Of a stretch of DNA of 64,000 bases, positions 47,962-58,300 are shown piece by piece. The stretch spans positions 1 through 64,000 of the forward strand of contig NW_024087032.1 of assembly GCF_009730915.1 (NCBI RefSeq), given 5' to 3'. Numbering within the stretch: position 1 is the first letter of the stretch; every line of letters starts with the position of its first letter. The DNA comes from Dioscorea cayenensis subsp. rotundata. Its lineage: Eukaryota; Streptophyta; Magnoliopsida; Dioscoreales; Dioscoreaceae. Both the position numbers and the translations under genes were made by a program. Below the pieces are notes generated by a model, which was not told where the DNA came from, did not search any database, and saw nothing but the letters and a program-made list of their open reading frames with translations.

Positions 47962-50900
47962 ATGGCTTCTTCAAATGAGAAGACTATTTCATCATCAAGT
48001 GGAAAAAGTGATCCATGTTGGAAATATGTTCAATGCATTAATCCAAACAATAAGAATGATTTGAAATGCAACTTTTGCGATAAAGTTACAAAAGGTGGAA
48101 TATTTAGAGCTAAACAACATATTGTGGGAGGTTTTAGAAATACAACCATTTGCCAAAGATGCCCACCACCTATGCGAGAAGAGATTCAATCTTTTATGAT
48201 AAATAAGGTTAATGCAAGCAAGATGTTTGAAGGTAATTTTCCGGATAATATTATTGAAGTAGATGCTTTTGGCGGTGATGAAGAAGATGAAGATGAAAAA
48301 ACCATTATGATGAGCTCGCACCAAGGAAGTAGTAAAAATTTGAATGCAAAGAAACGACAACGACAAAAGGGACCAATAGATTTATACTTCACACAAAATG
48401 CTGAAAATTCAAGAAAAAAGGAAAGAAATCTAAAGCAAACAACAATCAATGATACTTGCAAGAAGGAGTTGCGGGAAGAGCATGTAGAGAAATAGCTCGA
48501 TGGTTGTATGATGCAGCGATTCCATTTAATGTCGTTAAATATCCTCAATTTCAAGTAATGATCGATGCAATTGGTCAATATGGTATTGGCATGAAAGCAC
48601 CTAGCTACCATGAGGTCCGTGTCTCCTTCCTTAATAAAGAAATGGAGGTTAGCAAAAAGATATTACAGTCCTATGAAGAAGAATGGGCACATTATGGTTG
48701 CTCTATAATGGCTGATGGTTGGACAGACAAGAGGAATAGGACATTGATAAAGTTTTTGGTGAATTCTCCAAAAGGAACTGTGTTCTTAGAATCTATTGAT
48801 GCTTCGGGTTATGCAGAAACTGGAGAAAAAATGTTTGAGTTGGTTGATCACATGGTTCAACGTGTTGGAGAGAAAAATGTCATACCAGTAGTTACTGATA
48901 GCGGATCCGTTAATGTCTTTGCAGGTATAGAATTAATCTATCCATCGTATCCTATTACATGTTATTTGATTACTTTATTAACTCAAAGTGTTCATTTATT
49001 TGATGATTTTTGAATTTATTTTCAGGTAAGCGCCTGGAAGAAAAATATAAGAATTTGTTTTGGACTCTTTGTGCAGCACATTGTTTGGATTTGATTTTGG
49101 AAGATATTGGTAAGATATCAAATGTGAAAAGAACTGTACAAAGAGCAATCAGCTTAAACTCCTTCATTTATGTTCGACCGGGCATGGTTAATATGTTGAG
49201 GAGTTTTACCGGTCAAAGAGAACTTGTTAGGCCGGGTGTTACAAGGTTTGCCACGGCATTTCTCACACTTAGGGCTGTAAACGAGCCGAGCCGAGCCGAG
49301 CTTTGCCTTGTTCAAGCTTGGCTCGTTACTATTTAATCGAGCTTGAACTCGAGCCGAGCTTTCTTCGAGCTTCATTTTTTATATTCAAGCTTAGCTCGTT
49401 ACTATTTTAACCGAGCTCGAGCTCTAATCGAGCTTCTTTCGAGCTTCATGCTCGAGCTCAACTTGTTAAGAAAATTCGAAACTTAGACTTAGCTAGCTAA
49501 CTTGATTAAGGCTTGACTATTTTTTTTATATTTTATTTTTTTATTTAGTAAACTTATTTAATGAATCATTATCAAGTGTGACTCAACTCGATTTGGGTTT
49601 GATTATATTAATGATTGTTACAAATAAAATTGTAAATGATACTATAAACGAGCTTTTAATTATACAATAAACGAGTTCTTCACAAGATTTAATGAGCCGA
49701 GTTTGGTGGTGTTCAAGCTTGGCTCGTTTATCTTATGAGCTCATTTAACTTAATGAACTAGTTGACCTGAGCTTTTAATGAGCTTAGCCTTCGAATAGTA
49801 GTTTATAGCCCTATATGTGTAACTCAAATTGACAACAATGACATAGTCACATATACACCTTAATATACATATACATATATATAATGTAATATATATATAT
49901 AAACGAGCTCACAATCGAGCTTATAAACGAGCTTGTTCATGAGCTGTGTTCGCGAGCCAAAACGAGCCTAGCTTTTGGCTGCTCAAGCTTGGCTCGTTTA
50001 TTAATCGAGCTTGAAAATGATGTTCAAGCTTGGCTCGTTTACAATATGAGCTAAACACGAACGAGCCTTTATCGAGCCGAACACCGAGCTACTCACGAAC
50101 GGCTCGGCTCAAATACACCCCTTGACACACTTCAACGAATCCATAAATTGAAGAATTGTTTGAGGAAAATGTTTACTTCTGAAGAATGGGAAAAGAGTAA
50201 GTGGTTAAAGGAAATTGCCGGGAAAAAAACACAAGCTAGTATAATGATGACAAGATTTTGGACAAGCATTGTATATATTTTAAAGATTTTCGGCCCTCTA
50301 GTTAATGTGCTTCGATTGGTTGATGGTGAGAAAAAACCGGCTATGGGATACATTTACGAAGCCATGGATAGGGCTAAGGAAGCTATAGCAAAGTCGTTTG
50401 GAGAAAATGAAGAACCATACAAAGATGTGTTTGATATCATTGACAAACTATGGGAATGTCAACTTCACCGACCTTTGCATGCGGCTGGGCACTATCTTAA
50501 TCCGGAATTTTTTTTATGCCAACCCAATGGAGATTATCAGGACTAGTGAGATAATGGATGGAGTGCTTGAAACTCTAGAGAGATTGGTTCCTGATGCTTC
50601 ATGTCAAGACAAAATCAACAATCAAATGAGTATATATCAAAATGCGGGTGGCATATTTGGAAGAAACTTGGCAATTAGGAATCAAAGTTTGAAATCACCA
50701 GGTACATAAGTTTTGTAACTTTTGTTATAAATTGATAAGATTTAACTTATACTATTGTGTAAGTGTGTAACTAACTTTGTTATTAATTAATTTCATTAAT
50801 AGTCGAATGGTGGAAATCTTATGGAGCCTCAACTCCAGAGTTGCTAGATTTTGCAATCAAAGTACTCAGTCTAACTTGTAGCGCATCCGGTTGCGAGCGT

Positions 50901-51576
50901 AATTGGAGTATTTTTTGAACATGTAAGAATTATACTTATATAATATATTAGATATTGTTGTTTTCCTTTTAATATTGTAGATTAACCCCTAAGGCCCTTA
51001 ACTTTATACTATAATAAATATATAATGTTGTCTTTGTTTTTTCAGGTTCATACTAAAAAAAGGAGTAGACTTGATCAACAAAAGTTGAAAGATTTGGTCT
51101 TTGTGAAATATAACCGAGCACTAAAGCGTCGATATGATGACCGTGATCATATTGACCCCATTTCTTTACAAGATATTGATGATGCAAATGAGTGGTTAAT
51201 GGGTACGCTAGAACAAGAGCAAGGAGATGACGAACTAGTGTTTGGTGATGATGACCTTACTTGGGATGTAGTTGAAAGAGCGGCAGGGGTTGATGAAAGC
51301 GCACATACTACTCGAGGTCGAGGAGGAGGAGAGGGAATAAATACTAGTGCTTCAAGTTCAAGGCCATCAAAGGGGAAAGAGAAGGCAATGAAGCCATCAT
51401 TTGCTAGTTTGAGAACCCCCTTAATTTCTAGAGATGGCAATGATGAGGAAGAAAATCTTGGAGATGATTATTTTGATGAAGAGAATGATGAATTTGAAGA
51501 GAAATTTGGAGTTGGTGATGATGATAATTATGAAGCACTTGATGGTTTTGAATATTTTGATGATGAAAGTCATTAG
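47962..51576 (+). pseudogene. hAT transposase gene (BED finger, DUF659, hAT dimerisation), disrupted
   Basis: The first coding block from 47962 has a BED-type finger (CWKYVQCINPNN, CNFCDK, AKQH). A frameshift near 48456 follows. DUF659 then reads IARWLYDAAIPFNVV, PSYHEVRVSFLNKEM and MADGWTDKRNRTLIKFLVNS. There is an intron at about 48926-49024, then TLCAAHCLDLILEDIGK and FATAFLTL. Here an 854-bp element interrupts the gene, and RIHKLKNCLRKMFTSEEWEK resumes at 50133. One extra T near 50515 and one near 50915 shift the frame, the second just after the dimerisation motif CERNWSIF. The last exon (about 51047-51576) has a basic then very acidic tail. At least three frameshifts plus the insertion leave it non-functional. 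Confidence 0.85.
49271..50124. mobile_element. 854-bp MITE inserted in the hAT transposase gene
   Basis: Starts agggctgtaaacgagccgag. The reverse complement of its right end reads aggggtgtatttgagccgag, so the ends are inverted repeats. Flanks are TCACACTT (49263-49270) and ACACACTT (50125-50132), an 8-bp target duplication with one mismatch that fits the hAT superfamily. The interior is built from GAGCC/GGCTC and caagcttggctcgttta words on both strands. Removing it restores the reading FLTL-RIHK of the host transposase. Non-coding. Confidence 0.85.
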
Positions 51577-52487
51577 TGGCTAGATTTTTATTATGAGTTA
51601 GGAGTTAGGACTCAATGGGTGCATTATATCATATTATTGCATTTTGGTCTTGAACATTTGAACTTATTATGTCATTATGCATGTTGGTGCCTTCTATGAT
51701 ATTAATCTATAGAACAGTTTATAAACTCTTTCATTTTTTTTCTAAGTGGGCCTAGTGTCGCTCGGGCGAGCACTGCACCTTGTGCCTTGCGCCTAGGCTC
51801 CAGGACCCCCTTGCGCCTAGATGCGCCTTGCGCCTGTGACAACCTTGGTTTCAATGCCCACGTGTGCATAGGGCCCACTTTCACTTGCTCAACCAAAGTT
51901 TGTGCATATCTTTGCCTTTTTTAGCGACTTAGATGCTCTCATTTTGGCAAAACAAAAAAAAAGTTGTATCGAATGCTTGGAAAAGGTTGTGTTCTTTCCA
52001 AATGCCTGATTTACCTAATGGGATGATTCACAATGGATCATGGAGGTGACCAGATGAATAGGATTCACATTTCAGTTTATTGTTATAAGATGTAATGTAT
52101 ACCCTTAACTGATCCTTTTAATCTTTAAAAAAAATAAAAATAAAAATAAAAATCCCATGTTCTAATAGTGTTCTAATTTTGCTTGCATTTGTTTCAACTC
52201 CCATGTTTAAGAGGAGCCATGTTGAGCAATATTGTTAGTCACATGAAATTAATCAATCCTTGGTAATGAAGGTGTTTGTCTAAGAGGAACCCATGCTACT
52301 TGAGGCATGTGGGCTCTTGCCTTAGAAAACCTCTCAACTGGTAACACGGATGTCTTGTGTTCTTTCTCATCAACTTATGCCTGCTCTTACTACTTCTTAT
52401 CCATTTATGAATCATTGGTCTACGTCTGTTGCTATTTTTGTTCTTATCTTTTGTCTATTCTTCTGTTATTTGCTTGCCATTTGAGAA

Positions 52488-52770
52488 GATCAAACAGTTA
52501 TTTCATGCAAGTCAAGTCAAAGTTCCCAACTTGTTTAACGGTCAATGAGATCTCCTTTCTCTTGTTCATGCATTAAAACCATTTGGTTTCTATCAGATGA
52601 ATAACTTAACACGAGTAAACACAAACACATCAAACAGTTAGTTCATGCAAGTCAAGTTAAGTTTGCAACTTGTCTAGCGGTCAATGACTACTCCTTTTCT
52701 CTTGCTCATGCATTAAGGCCATTTGGCTCTTATCAGATGAATAAGTTAACACGATTAAACACACACTGAA
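52488..52770. repeat. Two-copy tandem repeat, about 140-bp unit, upstream of DUF1677 copy B
   Basis: Units start near 52490 and 52630 with tcaaacagtta(g/t)ttcatgcaag; counterpart of the three-unit array in copy A at 13620-14065. Confidence 0.8.
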
Positions 52771-54400
52771 CTCTACTCGGAATAAGGAAATTTCCAGGAA
52801 TTTAGATATTAACTTTAAAAATAAATTTAATTCTTGTCTTCTACCATTAGAAATTTGTCATTTAATCTTATTTGTCCCCCATGTTTATGTTGTTTTTGTT
52901 TTTTAACTGTGAACAAATCACTCTATACATTTTTTATTATTTCACTTTAACTATGTATTGAAAAAAAATCAAAATCATATGAGAGTTTTACTGTTCAACT
53001 ATTATGGTAATGACAACATATAAATTTTCTAAAATAAACTTATATAAAAGAGTTTAGAAATACTTTAATATTGACTCGCATCCTCACCTTGCCATTACCA
53101 CAATACTTTTGATATCAAGGTTCATCTATTATTAATAAATATCAAGGTGAGGGGGATTGAACCCCTGATAAGTTCTTTGTGGGTTGGGACATCCATTGTT
53201 AGGTGGTAATGTAGAATGTTCATGAACACAATACTTTATAAAAATATCTTTTGATATTGACAAAATAGATAAACTCTTGATACTGTAGTAATGGCACCCT
53301 CACCTTACGCCTGTAGGGATTCAATCCCTGTTACCCACAAGTCTAAGGAGTTTTGGTACCAATAGTCTATAAAACTGTTGATGCAATAAATATTTTCATT
53401 TCCCTAAAACAACCATCATAAATAGTTCACCTCTATACTTCCACTTCGACACAAAGAAACATGTACTTATAATCTCTATTCTAATAACTGCAAATCCATG
53501 GCCAAACACAATCAAATAAGTTTTTCACCTTAATTATAGTCCACCTTACTCTTCTTTTTTATTTTAAATATAAACATAATTAATCAAGAGCGAACATACA
53601 AACATAAACAAATCATCCAGCCAACACACCCTCACCCAGTGATACACAGTTGGACTGCAAATCCAAATCCACAACTAAAAATCCGTTACCACTACTATAT
53701 TCAGTGAAATTTGAACTCAAGACATTTGAAAATCCCACAACACACTTTTAGCAATCGATCCAATACCATTGGGCTAATGAATCCTTTGACATAATCTTGT
53801 GTCATTCCTTATATGGTTGAATTAACTCTCACGTCTATATATTATTATATTTGAAATTTGTTAACAGGAAAATACAACTAATATCGATATTATTACGAGG
53901 GTATACACATATACAATATTATATATATATATATATATATGAAATTTGTTACAAGGATATGCAAATAATATCAATATGTCATAGGGGTCTAAATGTAACA
54001 AAACACAGTGCCCTCTTAACTCCCAAAAGCTTGAAAAGACTCAGCATGTGACTGATCACAAGCCGCAATATCCAAAAAAAGCAATATTTATTCCATGCCT
54101 TCTTACAACTCACAAGCAACATGTTCTTCTAGATGTTCTTCTAGATGTTCTTCAAGGCTCTACTATCCCCTATTACATGCAAATATATCCATAATTGAAG
54201 CACATACACAACTAAACCTAGGTGTCAATCCAAGGTTCCCTGTATCTCACTCCACTCATGTCTACTAGCCATTTGCAAAACCCTAACCACAAACCCTAAC
54301 TAAACAAAAGTTGGTCATACTAATTGGAGATCCACAAGCACCCTATCCACAAATTAATCATCTTCTCACCTTTTATAATCCACTTGTCTTACTAATATTC

Positions 54401-54407
54401 TATAAAA
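54401..54407 (+). promoter_or_regulatory. TATA box of DUF1677 copy B
   Basis: TATAAAA, 55 bases upstream of the ATG at 54456, in the same context as in copy A. The surrounding 150 bases, including the repeated word aaaccctaac, are also almost unchanged between copies. Confidence 0.7.
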
Positions 54408-54455
54408 GGGTGGGTTTTCATGCAAAACCCTAGTTCATTAAACTTGCAAGTACCC

Positions 54456-55067
54456 ATGCAGTCCAAAATGATCAACCATGAAGAACAGCAAGTGCCACAC
54501 AAGGTAAATGAAAACTCACCTTTGACACTTAATGGTTTGATTTGAGCATAAGAAACTTACTTTATCTCTGCATGATCACTTGCATAGAATAATCGAGTCC
54601 TTAGAAGAGCCTGCTCTGATGTTGTTACTGAGGCTGGTAAGCTCATCAATGGCTTTGACATCAGCTTAAGCTTGAAGATTAACAACAATGAAATTGAAAT
54701 GGTGGAGTGTGAGTGTTGTGGATTGTGCGAGGAATGTACTCCTACTTACATAATGAGTATTAAGGACTCCTTCGGTGGGAAATGGATCTGCGGGTTGTGC
54801 TCTGAAGCTGTGAAAGAGAAGATGAAGCGAAACCCGGATCTTGCCATTGACGGAGCACTGGAGAATCACGGTGCTTTCTGCAAGCAGTTCAATCAGACCA
54901 TTAGGATCAACCCTAAGCTCTCACTTGCTGGTGCTATGAGGGATATTGCAAGGAGGAGCTATCAGAATAGGAACTCTACTAAGGATTTTTGTGAGTCTAA
55001 GATTGCCAGAGCTATGAGTTGTGATCCATTTATGAGTTGTGTCAAGGTCCGGAGATCATCTTTCTAA
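54456..55067 (+). CDS. DUF1677 family protein, copy B, 2 exons, 175 aa
   Basis: Exons 54456-54503 and 54588-55067, GT-AG intron, phase 0, stop TAA. It has the same cysteine-rich core as copy A (VECECCGLCEECTPTYI, WICGLCSEAVKEKMKR) and the same conserved middle (FCKQFNQTIRINPKLSLAGA, MRDIARRSYQNRNSTKDFCE). The C-terminus reads AMSCDPFMSCVKVRRSSF; copy A lacks one of the two flanking atgagttgtg words and the bases between, an 18-bp in-frame loss by slippage. Other changes are N18/R19 in place of D/Q and a few conservative ones. The function of the family is unknown. It lies tail to tail with AIR carboxylase; the two stops are about 320 bases apart. Confidence 0.85.
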
Positions 55068-55291
55068 TAATATATAGAATGACAAAGTTTGACACCTATT
55101 TTACAACAGCAGCAGTCAGCTTTTAACTGAAAAAAAAGTCAGATGGTAAGAAAGAAGCATATGAGGATGATTTGTCAATATCAGCATTATTGATAACTCA
55201 TAAACAGAAAAAGAACTTTATAATTAAACGCAGGGCCATTGTTGATGCCCTTCTGGATCAGCCTGGTTTTCAATTCTTCCTCATCCTTGAA

Positions 55292-55368
55292 CCTGAATCC
55301 ACAAGCAGTAGGAATTCAACAATTAAAAGTTGAAAAATTACAAGATGTACTAATGATAAAATTCTACC
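55292..55368 (-). other. Probable 3'-UTR intron of AIR carboxylase
   Basis: Downstream of the AIR carboxylase stop (55387) the - strand has a good donor, caag|gtagaat, at 55368/55367 and an acceptor, gattcag|gttc, at 55293/55292. The following stretch to about 55240 is well conserved between the two copies and keeps one open frame in both (FRFKDE, ELKTRLIQKGI). The reading frame of the enzyme ends before it with the usual family C-terminus, so I take it as a spliced 3' UTR. Confidence 0.45.
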
Positions 55369-55386
55369 TTGATAAGCAGGTTGAGG

Positions 55387-58300
55387 TTAAGATTTTAAAT
55401 ATTCTTCCCAGCCTTCATGCTCAATTTTCTCTGCTTTTGTAAGTACAGTCTCTTTCATGTCTTCTTGGTATTTTACAACTCTATATATTATATGACATTA
55501 GATTAGAAGGTGTTGAAAATCATCTGTTTGACCATAATTACAAGATTAACAATACCTGTCCCATAACTTAGCATCTCCATTCGCCAAAATCCTAACTGCT
55601 AATAAGGCTGCATTGGCTGCATTGCCGATCGCAACGGTGGCCACTGGGATTCCTTTCGGCATCTATGATTTCGAATGAAAAATCAATTGGTTTTCAGATT
55701 TCTCACACACATTCAAGGTGTCAGGTGACGCATAAGTCAAAAGAAATTTAAACATGATTAAGTCACAAACATCTTACAAGTTTGTTACATTGTTAATTCT
55801 TGTCAGAATTCTTCATATGTTTGAGTCTTCAATTTCAAGAAAAGAATTTACCGATGATTGCTACTAACATATGAACTGTGGGGATCTCATTCAATACAAA
55901 TCTTATCTTTCCTTTATTGTGTTAAAGGAGGTCATATCTATGGTAATACTTACTGCACTTAAAACCTTCAACCCAGGCTAACATGGAATCCTTGTGTTAT
56001 TTTAATATATATTGGCATCCTTGCTTTTGCAAATTTAAGCTATGCTTAATCTATAATGGAAAGAGAAACATGTCAGATACACTTGCCTTATACCTAAGTC
56101 GCATTGGCCTTTAATTATGAAGTTCTATACCAACACTACTCAGTACCATCAAGGGCCATCAGAATTTCATATCCCTTGAAAGGAAGAAGCTCAAGTATGA
56201 CTTGACCTGCATGAACTAATAATAACTGCAAACCCTTACCCAAATATTCATTTCTTCCATTCTATACAAGGCAAGTAAAGGAATGCAATAAATGTAACAG
56301 AAAGTAAAGAAAAAAATGTGCTTAGCTTACCTGGACAATGGATAAGAGGGAATCAACCCCATCAAGTGAAGCAGTTCTAATGGGGATGCCAATTACAGGC
56401 AAAGAGGTCAATGAGGCCACCATACCTTAAAAAAAAAATACATATATATATATAATAAAAATAATAAAATACAACACCAATTGGTAAAACAACAGAACTA
56501 TTGCAACCTTTAACCACTTCATATAATCTAGCAAAACTAACCTGGCAAATGTGCTGCACCACCAGCACCAGCAATGATGACTTGAATTCCCCTGTCCTTT
56601 GCAGCTGAAGCAAAAGAGTACATCCTATCAGGTGTCCGGTGTGCCGAAACAATAGTTACCTGTAAATTTTTTTTATACATACAGACACTGTGTTAAATGA
56701 GATGTCTAATGATAAATCAAAATTTTCCACAAATGTTATCTCCAAACCATAATTTTGTTGAGACAAGCTCAACCTCAAATGGCACATCAAAGTTCTTCAG
56801 GACCACTGCTGCATCCTTCATTATAGGAAGGTCTGAATCAGAGCCCATGATTATGGCAACTTGAGGAATGACTGCAGACACACAAGATTGACATTATCAA
56901 CTTAATATGATTTGGTCAGAAGTACTGTTCTGAAAATGTTCAATTTTAACATAAGAGAAGGGAAGACCATGTAGCCAGGAAAAACAATCCTGTAAAGCCT
57001 TTTAACTCAGGAATCCAAATAAACTTCATTACATGGCAAAAGTTTGCCTATATCACAATGGAGATATCAGAGTAAATTGTCTCTCCTAACCTTGCCCATT
57101 AAGACTAGGGTGATGGTTAATTAATCAAGGACAATTGCAATTGTTTTACATGAAAAAAGAAAAAGAAGAAAAGAACAAGGACATAATGACAGAAAAATGA
57201 AACTTTCAGCTGAACAAATCACAATAAGGTCCATGACTAAAATGCATGTATTAGCATGAGCATTATGATAACCAGCCTAATCTTGAATGTCAACTTATAT
57301 TCCTTACAGAACACAGGAATAAAGATGATACGTAGGTATAAAATCAATGTGATTAAAAGGATGCAACAAGCATTCTCCCCAATGTAAAGATGAAAGGAAA
57401 TATTTCTCAAAACATCATATGAAGCATAAGGAAAAGGAATATATTTTCATAATTGAAATATGATATAAAACCTGCAGTTTGGCTCTGATCATTGTTCAGC
57501 ATGGAGTTTAGGCGTGATTTCACAATGTTCATGGAAGATCCTGTGATTGTTATATGACCCATCTTTCGTAGCTTCCGCATATCTGAGCATTATTACAAAT
57601 ATTTGTGCTATTACAAATAAATAAAGGAATAGACAAAAGTCAATATTCCAATCGAAAAAATAGACAACATTGCCTGACCTGACTTATCATACCAATGAAT
57701 GGAAGCTCCAGGAACTTTTAAAGCTCTTCCAATGAGGTCATGAGCTAACTTGAGCCCTGGCTCTCCCTAAACACAAGGCATGCAAGAACAACTTAAATGG
57801 CAGGTTAGAAATGGAATTGAAATCATTAGCTTGCATCAATTATGATGGTAATATTAGATGGGATTCAAACTTCACAGAATTTAGCCTAATGATTGAGAAT
57901 AATGCAAGAAAACACACTAAAAGAGACAACCAGATGAACAGCTATTATAATCACTGGAAATGAAAAGGTGAAATTTTAAAGTGAAAGGGAAGCAAGTATA
58001 ATGCTCCTCCAATTTCATCACTTTGACATCACAGAACACACAATTGCGTGCATATGCAATGTAAGAAGATCTTATAACGCTGTCAAAGAACAGAGTCCTT
58101 ATTTGAGCACCCAAACTATAGGGCAGCTAAGCAATAGCTAGAATGCTTCACAAAGAAAAAATTTCTGAGTTCTCATGTAACTGTAACCAAAGGAAAATAC
58201 TCTGCAACTTTGACATGAATGGTTGCGTATGTTCAAAAGTAAGAGCTGCTGATAAAATTACCTCATCTTCACCCAATATGTTATACATGATTGCAGCTGG

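Larger units (their letters stand above)
46950..51847 (+). mobile_element. hAT transposon, 4.9 kb, 8-bp target duplication GTTTCAAT
   Basis: The ends CAAGGTTGTCACAGGCGC and GCGCCTGTGACAACCTTG are perfect 18-bp inverted repeats. GTTTCAAT flanks both sides (46942-46949 and 51848-51855). The empty site in copy A reads GTTCTAAT near 12177-12184. Subterminal regions are rich in GCGCC words on both strands. It carries a BED-DUF659-hAT dimerisation transposase gene, itself split by an 854-bp insertion. The region 47110-47900 is the 5' leader, with Pro/Ser-coding-like CT-rich repeats (atccgattgaatcagcaccg) and an (AT)n run near 47611. Confidence 0.9.
44152..57597. repeat. Segmental duplication, copy B (partner at 11919-20438)
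   Basis: Copy B has the same order of landmarks as copy A but is about 5 kb longer, owing to a solo LTR (44354-46869) and a hAT element (46950-51847). Its right end lies inside the AIR carboxylase gene, which continues intact to 61212. B is therefore probably the ancestral location of at least the AIR carboxylase part. The stretch 52770-54400 upstream of DUF1677 is AT-rich and gene-free, with two spots (53143-53160, 53300-53330) that carry aaggtgaggg beside a gattgaa(c/t)cc word. Confidence 0.9.
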
